Below are positions 26,579 through 35,142 of a stretch of 64,000 nucleotides of DNA, piece after piece; within the stretch, counting starts at the first letter, position 1; every line of letters begins with the position of its first letter. The notes under the pieces are model-generated. The model was not told where the DNA came from and searched no databases. It was given only the letters and a program-made list of their open reading frames with translations. The stretch covers positions 1 to 64,000 of the forward strand of contig CANGJB010000005.1 in the NCBI GenBank assembly GCA_947453945.1, written 5' to 3'. This stretch comes from Sphingomonadaceae bacterium. Its GTDB lineage: Bacteria > Pseudomonadota > Alphaproteobacteria > Sphingomonadales > Sphingomonadaceae. Both the position numbers and the translations under genes were made by a program.

Positions 26579-27013
26579 TCAGCGAAGCACGCCGTTTGCG
26601 GCCATGCTGCGCGCGTAGATCACGAAGAACACCACGGCGCTCCAGATCACGATCGTGAGGCCCATCGGCGCGGGCTCCGGTGGAAGCAGCACTAAGGCCT
26701 GCGTGAGCTGGCTGACGGCTAGGCCGAGCAGCGAGAGTGCGAAGGCCAGCCACGCACGGCGCGAGCGGGCCAGCAGCAGCAGCGAACCGACCAGCGATCC
26801 CCACACGCCAAGCGCCCAGAACGCGGTGAGCCAGGGCGGCAGATTGGCCATATAAGCATTGCTTTCGGGCCCCATGCCCATGCTGGCGAAGTAGCTGGCG
26901 GGGGAAAGCTGCGACATCAGGTAATCGTAGCAGCCGAACAGGTTCCAGATGAGACTGAGCACCGCGACGATCCAGAAGGACGTGGGCGCGTTCGGCTTTG
27001 CGTTCAGTGGCAT
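26579..27013 (-). CDS. Four-helix membrane protein of unknown function
   Basis: This 144-residue protein has four hydrophobic segments (about residues 13-35, 60-82, 86-108, 113-135) with short loops. Visible features: FWIVAVLSLIWNLFGCYDYLMSQ at the start and ANLPPWLTAFWALGVWGSLVGSLLLLARSRRAWLAFALSLLGL in the middle. I do not recognise a named family. The ribosome site GAGGGAAG precedes the ATG. It is convergent with the glycosyltransferase, the stops lying five bases apart. Confidence 0.75.
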   Translation of the reverse strand: MPLNAKPNAPTSFWIVAVLSLIWNLFGCYDYLMSQLSPASYFASMGMGPESNAYMANLPPWLTAFWALGVWGSLVGSLLLLARSRRAWLAFALSLLGLAVSQLTQALVLLPPEPAPMGLTIVIWSAVVFFVIYARSMAANGVLR

Positions 27014-27069
27014 TTTGTCTTCCCTCTCCGGCGCAGCGCTAGACTACGCCGGAGAGGGCGGGCTGACAA

Positions 27070-27393
27070 TCAGGCGGCTGCGTCCACCCAGTGCCAAGTC
27101 AACGTTTCGCGGAAAGCGAAGCGGTCTACGTGGCGCTCGACTGCGCCCTTGAGGCCATCGCGCTGGCCGGGCTCGCTCGCGGCGATGTGGCATTCGAGAG
27201 TTTCGGGGTGCGCCGTGAAGGTGACCACTGCATCTCCCGCCCACGAAGCGCCGCGCGCATCGCGGGGGAACGTGACCGTGCCCTTGGCCGCGTCAAAGGT
27301 GACGGCGAGGTTGTGTTCCCAGTGCTTGCAGACCTGCTGGAGGTATTTGCTGGCAGACTTGGTGGCGACCATGGCGGTGCTTAGCGAGGTCAT
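27070..27393 (-). CDS. DUF2218 protein
   Basis: This 107-residue protein matches DUF2218: VATKSASKYLQQVCKHWEHNLAVTFDAAKGTVTFPR, then a beta-rich body and the C-terminal DRFAFRETLTWHWVDA. The family is small, basic and of unknown function, often beside siderophore or metal-related genes. Its ATG overlaps the stop of the PadR gene (ATGA), so it is translated with the regulator and may be part of its response. Confidence 0.87.
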   Translation of the reverse strand: MTSLSTAMVATKSASKYLQQVCKHWEHNLAVTFDAAKGTVTFPRDARGASWAGDAVVTFTAHPETLECHIAASEPGQRDGLKGAVERHVDRFAFRETLTWHWVDAAA

Positions 27394-28055
27394 TGTGCGC
27401 CTCCCAGCCGTTCGATCCGGCGCGCGGCTTCGTCGAGAATATCGGCGATCTGGTGCGTGGTCGCCTCGTCCACCCCGCCGAACGCCTTTTGCCGCAGCGC
27501 GAGCATGAGATTGGCGACGGCGCGGCGCAAGGGCGGGCTGCTGCCCCGGCCTTCGGCCTGCTCACGCGCCTTGCCGAAATCGCCGAGGCGCTGGACGACG
27601 GCCTTGGCCTCTTCCAGCCGGGCGGCGAGTTCGGCGCGGCCGGCATCTGCCATGGTGAAAGCCTTGCGCGCGCCTTCGCCCGGGACCTCGGTGATCATGC
27701 CTTCGTCGACCAGCAGCGCGAGCGTGGGGTAGACCACGCCGGGGCTGGGCGCATAGGCGCCGGCGGCGAGTTCCTCGATCGCCTTGATCAGTTCGTAGCC
27801 GTGGCGATCCTGCTCATCGAGCAGGAGGAGCAGCAGGAGGCGCAGTTCGCCCGGGGCGAACATCCGGCCCCTGCCCCCGCCGTGGCGGCCGCCGCGACCA
27901 CGGAAGCCCGGGCCTTCATCGTCCCAGTCCTCACCGCCGAATCCGCCGCCAAAGCCACCGCGTTGGCCCCAGCCTCCGCCGAAGCCGCGCGCCATCATTT
28001 TCAGGGCAAAGTGCTGTTTGAGGCCATGTCCATGGCCGTGTCTATCGAATCGCAT
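27390..28055 (-). CDS. PadR-family regulator with Gly/His-rich N-terminal extension
   Basis: This 221-residue protein has a PadR winged helix at residues about 66-140: ELRLLLLLLLDEQDRHGYELIKAIEE... YAPSPGVVYPTLALLVDEGMI. A C-terminal dimerisation helix follows. Before the domain come about 60 residues rich in Gly, His and Arg (MRFDRHGHGHGLKQHF, GFGGGWGQRGGFGGG). AAGGA lies seven bases upstream of ATG 28055; longer in-frame starts exist. It probably represses its own operon through the palindrome at 28085-28098. Ligand unknown; the His-rich part suggests metal sensing (inference). Confidence 0.88.
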   Translation of the reverse strand: MRFDRHGHGHGLKQHFALKMMARGFGGGWGQRGGFGGGFGGEDWDDEGPGFRGRGGRHGGGRGRMFAPGELRLLLLLLLDEQDRHGYELIKAIEELAAGAYAPSPGVVYPTLALLVDEGMITEVPGEGARKAFTMADAGRAELAARLEEAKAVVQRLGDFGKAREQAEGRGSSPPLRRAVANLMLALRQKAFGGVDEATTHQIADILDEAARRIERLGGAQ

Positions 28056-28084
28056 TGCATATCCTTGATGCTTCATGATGGCTC

Positions 28085-28098
28085 TAAGATATATCTTA
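28085..28098 (-). promoter_or_regulatory. Perfect 14 bp palindrome TAAGATATATCTTA, probable PadR operator
   Basis: TAAGATATATCTTA is its own complement. It lies 30 bases upstream of the PadR start, in an AT-rich spot of a GC-rich genome. PadR proteins commonly bind such AT-rich dyads next to their own gene. It also lies within about 75 bases of rarA on the other strand. Confidence 0.7.
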
Positions 28099-28159
28099 AG
28101 ACACTCTTTGCAAGAGGGTGGATGCAAATTCGTGCGCGGGTGGCTAGATCGGGCTGACG

Positions 28160-29482
28160 ATGCCTGACCTGTTTGCCCCCGCCCCTGCCGAAACCCCGCG
28201 CGAAACTGCCGGCCATGATGCGCCGCTGGCTGAACGGTTACGCCCGGCGAACCTTGGCGAGGTGGTCGGGCAGGATCACCTGACCGGGCCGGACGGCGCG
28301 ATCGGGCGCATGGTGGCGGCGGGGAAGCTTTCCTCGATCATCCTGTGGGGGCCGCCGGGCACGGGCAAGACGACCATCGCGCGGTTGCTCGCCGATGCGG
28401 TGGGCCTGCGCTACGTGGCGATCAGCGCGGTGTTCTCAGGGGTCGCGGACCTCAAGAAAGTGTTCGCCGAAGCAGATGCCATGGCGCAGATCGGGCGCAA
28501 GACGCTGCTTTTTGTGGACGAGATCCACCGCTTCAACCGCGCGCAGCAGGACGGTTTTCTGCCCTATGTGGAAAAGGGCACCGTCACGCTGGTGGGCGCG
28601 ACGACCGAGAACCCGAGCTTTGCGCTGAACGCCGCGCTGCTGAGCCGGGCGCAAGTGCTGATCCTGCACCGGCTGGATGCGGCGGCGCTGGGATCGCTGC
28701 TGGCGCGGGCTGAGGACCTGACCGGCCTCACCCTCCCCCTCACCCCGCCGGCGCGCGAATCGCTGGTCGCTTCGGCAGACGGCGACGGGCGGTTTCTGCT
28801 GGGGCAGGCCGAGACGCTGTTCGACGTGTCGCTGCCCGCGCCGCTGGGCCCGGCGGAGCTGGGCGCGTTCCTGATGCGGCGCGTGGCCGTGTATGACAAG
28901 GACCGCGACGGGCACTACAATCTGATTTCGGCACTCCACAAGGCTCTGCGCGGATCGGACCCGCAGGCCGCGCTCTACTACATGGCGCGGATGCTGACGG
29001 CGGGCGAGGAGCCGCTCTACGTGCTGCGGCGGCTGGTGCGCTTTGCCAGCGAAGATATCGGTCTGGCCGACCCGCAGGCGCTGGTGCAGTGCCTGGCAGC
29101 GAAGGATGCCTACCAGTTCCTCGGATCGCCGGAAGGGGAACTGGCGATCGTGCAGGCGTGCCTTTACCTTGCGACCGCGCCCAAATCGAACGCGGCCTAT
29201 GCGGCGCAAAAGGCCTCATTCGCGAGCGCGCGCGAAACGGGATCGCTTATGCCGCCTGCGAATATCCTCAACGCGCCGACCAAGCTGATGAAGGATATCG
29301 GCTACGGCGCAGGCTATGCTTATGACCATGAGGCCGAGGACGGCTTTTCCGGCGCAGATTACTGGCCGGAAGGGATGCGGCCCCAGGAATTCTACAAGCC
29401 GGTGGAGCGCGGGTTTGAGCGCGAGATCGTGAAGCGGCTGGAGTGGTGGGACAAGAAGCGGCGCGAGCGGCGGGGGGAATGA
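28160..29482 (+). CDS. rarA: Replication-associated recombination protein A
   Basis: This 440-residue AAA+ ATPase of the RarA/MgsA/WRNIP1 family acts at stalled forks. It begins after about 20 residues with LAERLRPANLGEVVGQDHLTG. Walker A is GPPGTGKTTIA (residue ~67), Walker B is LLFVDEIHRFNRAQQ, sensor 1 is VGATTENPSFALN. The C-terminal helical tetramerisation domain ends KPVERGFEREIVKRLEWW. It is divergent from padR. Confidence 0.96.
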   Translation: MPDLFAPAPAETPRETAGHDAPLAERLRPANLGEVVGQDHLTGPDGAIGRMVAAGKLSSIILWGPPGTGKTTIARLLADAVGLRYVAISAVFSGVADLKKVFAEADAMAQIGRKTLLFVDEIHRFNRAQQDGFLPYVEKGTVTLVGATTENPSFALNAALLSRAQVLILHRLDAAALGSLLARAEDLTGLTLPLTPPARESLVASADGDGRFLLGQAETLFDVSLPAPLGPAELGAFLMRRVAVYDKDRDGHYNLISALHKALRGSDPQAALYYMARMLTAGEEPLYVLRRLVRFASEDIGLADPQALVQCLAAKDAYQFLGSPEGELAIVQACLYLATAPKSNAAYAAQKASFASARETGSLMPPANILNAPTKLMKDIGYGAGYAYDHEAEDGFSGADYWPEGMRPQEFYKPVERGFEREIVKRLEWWDKKRRERRGE

Positions 29483-30351
29483 ACCCTCGGCGTTTCCGGC
29501 ATTTCGCGGCGATTGATTGGTCCGGCGCGGCGGGTGAGCGGCATCGGGGGATTGCTCTGGCGATATGCAGCGAAGGCAGCGCAGCGCCGCAACTGGTGCG
29601 TCCGGGGCATCGCTGGTCCCGGCCCGAGGTGCTGGCGTGGCTGCGAGATGACTTGCCGGCGGATACCGTGGTGGGGATGGATCTGGGCATTTCCCTCGCC
29701 TTTGCAGACAGGGGCGCGTTCTTTCCCGGGTGGGCGGAAAGCCCGCCTGATGCCAAAGCCTTGTGGGCACTGATTGATGCACTGTGTGAGGACGAGAAGC
29801 ATCTTTCGGTGGGGGCCTTTGTCGATCATCCCGAAGCGTCTGCGCATTTCCGGCGGCATGGCGGGCGCGAGGGCGTGCTGTTTGGCGGCGGGCGCGGGCG
29901 GTTTCGCGTGACCGAGCTGGCGCAGCAGGCCATGGGCTGCACGCCCTATTCGAACTTCAACCTCGTTGGCGCGGCGCAAGTGGGCAAATCGAGCCTTTCG
30001 GGAATGCGTGTGCTGCACCGGCTTGCCGGGGCGCTCCCGGTCTGGCCGATTGATCCGCTGCCGGAGGCGGGATCGGTGATCTGCGAAATCTACACCACGA
30101 TTGCCGCGATGGCGGCGGGGCGCAGCGCGGGCCGCTCGAAAATCAGGGACGGCGCGGAACTGGACATGGCGCTAGCGCGGCTGGGCAGCGCGGGCGCAGG
30201 GCTTAAAGGCGTGGTGGATGATCACACGAGCGATGCCATCATCACCGCCGCATGGCTGCGAACGGTGACACACGATCCGGCGCTGTGGCACCCCACTGGT
30301 CTGACCACAGAAATTGCCCAAACCGAAGGCTGGACCTTCGGGGCCTTCTGA
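29479..30351 (+). CDS. DUF429-like RNase H-fold protein
   Basis: This 290-residue protein opens AAIDWSGAAGERHRGIALAIC, similar to the acidic start of DUF429 (an RNase H-like fold). Later blocks include VVGMDLGISLAFADRG, EIYTTIAAMAAGR and a Lys/Asp-rich closing part with GVVDDHTSDAIITAAWLR, where Asp and Glu residues could bind metal. The family assignment is by motif only. The ATG overlaps the rarA stop (ATGA), so it is translated with rarA. Confidence 0.6.
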   Translation: MNPRRFRHFAAIDWSGAAGERHRGIALAICSEGSAAPQLVRPGHRWSRPEVLAWLRDDLPADTVVGMDLGISLAFADRGAFFPGWAESPPDAKALWALIDALCEDEKHLSVGAFVDHPEASAHFRRHGGREGVLFGGGRGRFRVTELAQQAMGCTPYSNFNLVGAAQVGKSSLSGMRVLHRLAGALPVWPIDPLPEAGSVICEIYTTIAAMAAGRSAGRSKIRDGAELDMALARLGSAGAGLKGVVDDHTSDAIITAAWLRTVTHDPALWHPTGLTTEIAQTEGWTFGAF

Positions 30352-30370
30352 CGCTATGGACCGCGCCAAG

Positions 30371-30446
<76 letters not shown>

Positions 30447-30474
30447 TATTCCCGAAGGCGCGAAGGCAGGTGCC

Positions 30475-31620
30475 ATGATCATCGCCAATATCGCGGACTT
30501 TCGGGAAGCCGCGCGCCGCCGTCTGCCGCACTTCCTGTTCGAGTATCTGGATGGCGGTTCCTATGCTGAGGAAACGCTGCGGCGCAATGTGGCCGATCTT
30601 GCAGGCATAGCGCTGCGACAGCGGGTGCTGGCCGATGTGGCGAATATCGATCTTTCGGCGGACCTGTTTGGACAAAACGTGGCGATGCCGGTGGCCCTGG
30701 CGCCCATTGGCCTTGCGGGGCTGAACGCGCGGCGGGGCGAGGTGCAGGCGGTGCGCGCGGCGGAGCGGGCCGGCGTGCCGTTCACGCTCTCCACCGTTTC
30801 AGCCTGCCCGCTGGGGGAAGTGGCCGCTGCGGCCAGCAAACCCTTCTGGTTCCAGCTCTACATGATCCGTGAACGCTCCTTCATGCGCGATCTGCTGGCG
30901 CAGGCGCGCGAGGCGGGCTGCAGCGCGCTGGTCTTCACAGTGGACATGCCGGTACCGGGAAGCCGCTACCGCGATGTGCGCTCTGGCCTTGCGGGCGCGT
31001 CTGGCCCGATGGGCGCGCTGCGGCGGGCGGGCCAGGCGGCGATGCGGCCCGGCTGGGCGTGGGATGTGGGCCTCATGGGGCGTCCGCACCATCTGGGAAA
31101 TATCGCGCCGCTGCTGAAAGGGCGGACCGGCCTTGAGGATTTCTTTGCGTGGATGCGCGGCAATTTCGATCCCGGCATCCATTGGCGCGATCTCGAATTC
31201 ATCCGCAGCGAGTGGTCTGGCCCGCTGATCCTGAAGGGCATTCTCGATCCCGAAGACGCGAAAGCGGCGGCGGATGCGGGGGCAGACGGGATCGTGGTTT
31301 CCAACCACGGCGGGCGGCAGCTGGACGGCGTGCTTTCCACCGCGCGCGCGCTGCCGCCGATTGCCGATGCGGTGGGGGACCGGCTGACCGTGCTGGCGGA
31401 CGGCGGGGTGCGTTCGGGCCTCGATGTGGTGCGGATGCTGGCGCTGGGCGCGAAGGGCGTGCTGCTGGGCCGGGCCTGGGCCTATGCGCTGGCGGCGGGC
31501 GGCGAGGCGGGCGTTACGAAAATGCTGGGCCTGATCGAAGCGGAAATGCGCGTGGCGATGGCGCTGACAGGGGTGACGCGGGTGAGCGATATCAGCCGGG
31601 ACAACCTTGCAAGCCAATAG
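30475..31620 (+). CDS. lldD: FMN-dependent alpha-hydroxy-acid dehydrogenase (L-lactate type)
   Basis: This 381-residue protein is of the LldD/glycolate oxidase family: N-terminal [42 protein letters not shown], the active-site block [17 protein letters not shown] (His, Arg for substrate) and FMN-binding [28 protein letters not shown]. It is probably membrane-associated and oxidises L-lactate to pyruvate with electrons passed to quinone; substrate is not certain from sequence. A tRNA gene precedes it by 28 bases. Confidence 0.93.
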   Translation: MIIANIADFREAARRRLPHFLFEYLDGGSYAEETLRRNVADLAGIALRQRVLADVANIDLSADLFGQNVAMPVALAPIGLAGLNARRGEVQAVRAAERAGVPFTLSTVSACPLGEVAAAASKPFWFQLYMIRERSFMRDLLAQAREAGCSALVFTVDMPVPGSRYRDVRSGLAGASGPMGALRRAGQAAMRPGWAWDVGLMGRPHHLGNIAPLLKGRTGLEDFFAWMRGNFDPGIHWRDLEFIRSEWSGPLILKGILDPEDAKAAADAGADGIVVSNHGGRQLDGVLSTARALPPIADAVGDRLTVLADGGVRSGLDVVRMLALGAKGVLLGRAWAYALAAGGEAGVTKMLGLIEAEMRVAMALTGVTRVSDISRDNLASQ

Positions 31621-31681
31621 AATTTGGCTGGGTGCAGGCGGCGGGGGTTGAGTTTGTGGTGGCGGGGTAGGTTCTTGGCTG

Positions 31682-31713
31682 CTCTGGATTGCTTCGTTGC
31701 GCTCGCAATGACG
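31682..31713. repeat. Half repeat of the CTGGATTGCTTCG...CGCAATGACG family
   Basis: A single arm (CTCTGGATTGCTTCGTTGCG, then CTCGCAATGACG) that is the complement of the left arm at 15927 with one change. It lies 42 bases before the longer arm at 31756, which faces it. Confidence 0.85.
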
Positions 31714-31755
31714 AGATCCGGGGGAAGTGCTTCGAGTTTGGCATTACCCCACATT

Positions 31756-31794
31756 CGTCATTGCGAGGAGCGCAGCGACGAAGCAATCCAGAGC
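31756..31794. repeat. Left terminal arm of the GIY-YIG unit (GAGGAGCGCAGCGACG type)
   Basis: CGTCATTGCGAGGAGCGCAG, then CGACGAAGCAATCCAGAGC. It is the inverted complement (apart from one or two bases) of 32116-32154. This variant carries an extra 6 bp relative to the element at 15927. Its end is one base before the ATG of the GIY-YIG gene. Confidence 0.9.
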
Positions 31795-31795
31795 G

Positions 31796-32095
31796 ATGCA
31801 GCGCAACTTTCAGCCGGCGGTCTACATCATGGCCTCGCAGCGTAACGGGACGATTTACGTCGGTGTGACCAGCAATCTGGGACAGCGGGTGTGGCAGCAC
31901 CGTGACGGTGTGGCGGATGGTTTCACCAAACAGCATGGTTGCAAGATGCTGGTTTGGTTTGAACTATATGCGACGATGGAGCACGCCATTCTGCGCGAGA
32001 AGAAGCTCAAGGGCGGGTCGCGGCGAAAGAAGCTGGCGGTGATCGAGGTGGGAAATCCGGCTTGGCGGGATTTGTTTGCGGAGATTTGTGCTTAG
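31796..32095 (+). CDS. Small single-domain GIY-YIG nuclease
   Basis: This 99-residue protein consists of little more than a GIY-YIG endonuclease domain (COG2827-like): PAVYIMASQRNGTIYVGVTSNL (the split GIY...YVG core), the catalytic-helix arginine in LGQRVWQH, and the C-terminal EKKLKGGSRRKKLAVIE helix with the late Glu. No DNA-binding appendage or partner domain is present. It is enclosed within 399 bases by inverted copies of a dispersed repeat (31756-31794, 32116-32154), with the ATG one base after the left copy. An upstream in-frame start at 31727 would be encoded by repeat sequence. Confidence 0.87.
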   Translation: MQRNFQPAVYIMASQRNGTIYVGVTSNLGQRVWQHRDGVADGFTKQHGCKMLVWFELYATMEHAILREKKLKGGSRRKKLAVIEVGNPAWRDLFAEICA

Positions 32096-32115
32096 GTCTG
32101 TCGTTGCACTTACCT

Positions 32116-32154
32116 GCTCTGGGTTGCTTCGTCGCTGCGCTCCTCGCAATGACG
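32116..32154. repeat. Right terminal arm of the GIY-YIG unit
   Basis: GCTCTGGGTTGCTTCGTCGC, then TGCGCTCCTCGCAATGACG. It is the reverse complement of 31756-31794 except at one or two bases and lies 20 bases after the GIY-YIG stop. Confidence 0.9.
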
Positions 32155-32195
32155 AGGGTTTGGGGCAGGAGATGGGCGAGACATCAGACGCCCAA

Positions 32196-33236
32196 TCAAT
32201 CCGGCGTCAGCACCATCTTGAGCGCGCCAGCCTCGCGGGCTTCGAACAGGCGGTAGGCTTCGGCGCCTGCGCTCAGCGGCATGCGGTGGGTGATCGTGCG
32301 TTCGGGTTTCAGGCGGCCAGATTGGACGAGCGGGAACAGCGCCGGGAGTTCTTCGGGCACCGAACACGTGCCGATGCGGAAGGTGAGGCCGGCAGCGAAG
32401 GCGCGTTCCAGCGGGAAGGCGAAGCGGCGCGATTGCTGGACGCCGATGACCGAGACAGTGCCGCGCGGGCGCACCAGCCGCAGCGCGAAATCGACCGTTG
32501 CATCGCTGCCGACGACTTCGACCACGCAATCAAGCTTGCGGCCTTTGGTGTCTGCCTTGATGCGTTCCAGCGCTTCGTCCGGATGGAGCGTGATGGCGCC
32601 GGACGCTTCCGCCATGGCGCGGCGTTCGGGGATCGGGTCTATCGCGTAGACCACGTGGGCGCCCATCACGTAGGCGCTTTCCACCGCCATCAGGCCAATG
32701 GGGCCGAGGCCGATCACCGCGACCGAACTGCCCGGGCGGATATCGGCCTGGCGCGCGCCGAACCATGCGGTGGCGAGCGCGTCGGTCATCATCAGCGCCT
32801 GATCTTCGCTCACGCCTTCGGGGATCGGGACGGCGTTCATGTCAGCCGCGGGCACGCGCACGGCTTCTGCCTGCGAGCCTTGCAGGCGGGCGGAGAGGCC
32901 GTAGCAGGCGCTGGCATTGAACTCGCAGGTGTGAACCACGCCCGCAAGGCACGAGCGGCAGCGGCCGCAGCCGACTGCGGCGGGGAGCATCACGAGATCG
33001 CCGACCTTGTGCCGCTGGACCGCGCTGCCGACTTCGACCACTTCGCCCACCGCTTCGTGGCCGACGCAGAAGCCCTTGTCCTCCGAAAAGCCGTGGCCGT
33101 GGTAGATGTGGAGATCCGACCCGCAGATCGAGCAGGCGGTGACGCGCACCACGGCATCGGAGAGGGACTGGGGCGCGGGATTGTCCATGCTTTCATAGCG
33201 GACATCGCGCGCGCCGTAGTAGCGCAGGGCCTTCAC
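32196..33236 (-). CDS. Zinc-dependent alcohol/polyol dehydrogenase
   Basis: This 346-residue MDR enzyme has the catalytic zinc block ACSICGSDLHIYHGHG and GHEAVGEVVEVG, and the structural zinc cluster GCGRCRSCLAGVVHTC (four cysteines). Its Rossmann motif is IGLGPIGLMAVE. The layout resembles formaldehyde, threonine or idonate-type dehydrogenases. It begins at a GTG whose last bases overlap the stop of the SDR gene upstream, so the pair is coupled; two oxidoreductases in tandem fits a polyol or sugar-acid pathway (inference). Confidence 0.9.
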   Translation of the reverse strand: MKALRYYGARDVRYESMDNPAPQSLSDAVVRVTACSICGSDLHIYHGHGFSEDKGFCVGHEAVGEVVEVGSAVQRHKVGDLVMLPAAVGCGRCRSCLAGVVHTCEFNASACYGLSARLQGSQAEAVRVPAADMNAVPIPEGVSEDQALMMTDALATAWFGARQADIRPGSSVAVIGLGPIGLMAVESAYVMGAHVVYAIDPIPERRAMAEASGAITLHPDEALERIKADTKGRKLDCVVEVVGSDATVDFALRLVRPRGTVSVIGVQQSRRFAFPLERAFAAGLTFRIGTCSVPEELPALFPLVQSGRLKPERTITHRMPLSAGAEAYRLFEAREAGALKMVLTPD

Positions 33237-33985
33237 AGCGTGAGCCCTCCATCGACGATCAAGGTCTGCCCCGTGACATAAGCGGCGAGCGGCGAGGCGA
33301 GGAACAGCACCGCGCCGGCCATGTCCTCCGGCGTGCCGAGGCGCCCTTGCGGGATGCGGGCGAGCGAACCGGCGAGGCGGTCCGGGTGCTGGGTGGTGAC
33401 TTTGGTGAGCTTGGTATCGACGAGGCCGGGGGCGATGCCGTTCACGCGGATGCCCTCCCCCGCCCAGGCATTGCCGAGTGTGCGGGTGAGGCTGACGGCG
33501 CCGGCCTTGGACGCGGCATAGGCCGGATTGCCGACATTGGCGCCGAAGCCCGCGACCGAGCTGACGGTGATCAGGCTGCCCCCGGTTGCGGCGAGTTGCG
33601 GTTTGAACTTCCGCGCGCAGTTCATCAGGCTGTCGAGATTGACCGCCATGACCTTGTCCCACCCCTCACGCGCAAACTCGCCGCGCTTGTAGAGCACGGT
33701 GCCCTGGCTGAGGACGAGGACATCGAGGCCCCCGGAAGAATTATCGGCGAACGGCAAGGGCGCGGCTTCGATGGCATCGGGATCGGACACGTCTACGCAG
33801 GTGTAGCCAAGGCCGGTGAGATCGGAACCTTCGGCGGGATCGTAGTCCTCGGCGCTGGCGCGCGTGCCCCAGACGTGGACCGCTGCGCCGCGCTGGCGGA
33901 AGGCGTGGGCAATGCCGTTGCCGATGCCGCTCGATCCGCCGACGACAAGGACCTTGCGGCCGGTGAAATCGGTATCGCCGTTCAT
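33233..33985 (-). CDS. Short-chain dehydrogenase/reductase
   Basis: This 250-residue classical SDR has the cofactor motif VVGGSSGIGNGIAHAF (TGxxxGxG-type, Ser variant), NNAG-like region LVLSQG, catalytic Ser in TVSSVAGFGA and Y-x-x-x-K in PAYAASKAG. It ends ...LIVDGGLTL as usual. AGGAG fits the ATG at 33985 (spacing 9) better than the ATG two codons upstream. It is coupled to the Zn-dehydrogenase; substrate unknown. Confidence 0.9.
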   Translation of the reverse strand: MNGDTDFTGRKVLVVGGSSGIGNGIAHAFRQRGAAVHVWGTRASAEDYDPAEGSDLTGLGYTCVDVSDPDAIEAAPLPFADNSSGGLDVLVLSQGTVLYKRGEFAREGWDKVMAVNLDSLMNCARKFKPQLAATGGSLITVSSVAGFGANVGNPAYAASKAGAVSLTRTLGNAWAGEGIRVNGIAPGLVDTKLTKVTTQHPDRLAGSLARIPQGRLGTPEDMAGAVLFLASPLAAYVTGQTLIVDGGLTL

Positions 33986-34180
33986 GCGCATGCTCTCCTG
34001 CGGGGCAATTGCGCCCTCTTGCGCGTCCTTTTTGGCAGGGCGCGGCGTGCGCGCAAGGGGCTGCATCGGCTGTTCATGAAAGTCGATTGAAATATGAACG
34101 AATGCCAACAGCGCATTCAGCCTCGTGCCACGGCGAATCAGGCAGCCTGGCTTCATCGACACCAGTGAAGGGGTAGTACG

Positions 34181-34639
34181 ATGAAGACGATGACCAAGGT
34201 TCTCACCACCGCGCTCGCACTCGGCAGCGCAGTTACCATCAGCGGCGCGGCGAGCGCACAGGACTGGCACGGACCGGGCTATGGCGGCGGCCACGAAAGC
34301 GGCTACGACTGGGGCGGGGGCCCGGACGGAAGCTGGCGCGATCGCCAGCCGGTGGACCGCCGTCTGGCTTACACGACGTGCACGGGCAAGCGGGGATACT
34401 GGATGGAAAGCCGGCTGCAGGCGGCGCGCGAGCGAGGCCAGATCGACTGGCGGACAGCCCGGCGTATCCAGAAGTCTATCGACCGGCTGCAGTGGCGCGA
34501 ACAGCACGAATGCAGCGAGGGCGACTACCGCGCCGCGACGCGGATAGGCCTTGAATACGACCGCATCGGCGCGTGGATCGCGCGGGAATCCGCCAGCTAT
34601 GGGAATGGCAATTGGGGCGGCGGATATTGGCGGCGTTGA
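34181..34639 (+). CDS. Secreted Gly/Tyr-rich hypothetical protein
   Basis: This 152-residue protein has a signal peptide (MTKVLTTALALGSAVTISGAASA), a Gly/Tyr-rich stretch (HGPGYGGGHESGYDWGGGPDG), and a mature helical part with two cysteines (TTCTGKRGYWMESRLQAARERGQIDWRTARRIQKSIDRLQWREQHEC). The cysteines may bridge in the periplasm. GAAGGGG lies upstream of the ATG. Unknown function; no relation to the 24-25 kb proteins beyond composition. Confidence 0.8.
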   Translation: MKTMTKVLTTALALGSAVTISGAASAQDWHGPGYGGGHESGYDWGGGPDGSWRDRQPVDRRLAYTTCTGKRGYWMESRLQAARERGQIDWRTARRIQKSIDRLQWREQHECSEGDYRAATRIGLEYDRIGAWIARESASYGNGNWGGGYWRR

Positions 34640-34644
34640 TCAGG

Positions 34645-34672
34645 TGCGCTCCCCGCAGCCGCCGGGAGCGCA
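34645..34672. terminator. Hairpin between convergent genes
   Basis: Stem TGCGCTCCC ... GGGAGCGCA, nine base pairs, between the secreted protein (stop 34639) and queF (stop 34681). There is no T-run on the plus side, so termination is only likely. Confidence 0.45.
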
Positions 34673-34680
34673 TCCCTCCC

Positions 34681-35142
34681 TCAGCCGCGACCACGATAGG
34701 GCGCAACCCCCTGATCCGGGAGCCACAGTCCCTCGGGCGGGGGGCCGCTCTGCCAGAACACATCGATGGGAATGCCGCCGCGCGGATACCAGTAGCCGCC
34801 GATGCGCAGCCAGCGCGGCTGCATTTCAGCAAAGAGCCGCTGGCCGACGCCGACCGTGACGTCTTCGTGGAAACCGGCATGGTTGCGGAACGCGCCGAGG
34901 AACAGCTTCAGGGACTTCGATTCCACGATGGTCTCACCCGGCGCATAGTCGATCACGATATGCGCGAAATCGGGCTGGCCGGTGACCGGGCAAAGCGAGG
35001 TAAACTCCGGCGCGGCAAACCGCACGAGAAACAGCGATCCGGCGCGCGGATTGGGCACGTAATCGAGCACGGCCTCCTCCGGCGAGGCAGGCAGGCTGCT
35101 GTTCTGGCCGAGGTAGAGCGGGGTGGAGCCGATATCGGTCAT
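34681..35142 (-). CDS. queF: NADPH-dependent preQ0 reductase
   Basis: This 153-residue enzyme reduces 7-cyano-7-deazaguanine to preQ1 in queuosine synthesis. The active-site cysteine is in [14 protein letters not shown] (about residue 52), substrate-binding [15 protein letters not shown] follows, then HEDVTV. The length is that of the unimodular (type I) enzymes. AAGGAT precedes the ATG. Confidence 0.96.
   Translation of the reverse strand: MTDIGSTPLYLGQNSSLPASPEEAVLDYVPNPRAGSLFLVRFAAPEFTSLCPVTGQPDFAHIVIDYAPGETIVESKSLKLFLGAFRNHAGFHEDVTVGVGQRLFAEMQPRWLRIGGYWYPRGGIPIDVFWQSGPPPEGLWLPDQGVAPYRGRG

Noticed and set aside
31682..32154. A possible CRISPR array or tRNA-linked integrated element
   Set aside because: Only inverted, not direct, repeats are present, spacing is not regular, no cas genes or integrase are near.
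32196..33662. A 488-residue dehydrogenase starting far upstream
   Set aside because: The N-terminal 140 residues are Arg/His-rich antisense-like read of the SDR gene. The Zn-dehydrogenase begins at the GTG overlapping the SDR stop.
34476..34880. A minus-strand frame spanning the end of the secreted protein and queF
   Set aside because: It crosses two genes and carries no motif; queF is read in another frame with all active-site residues.
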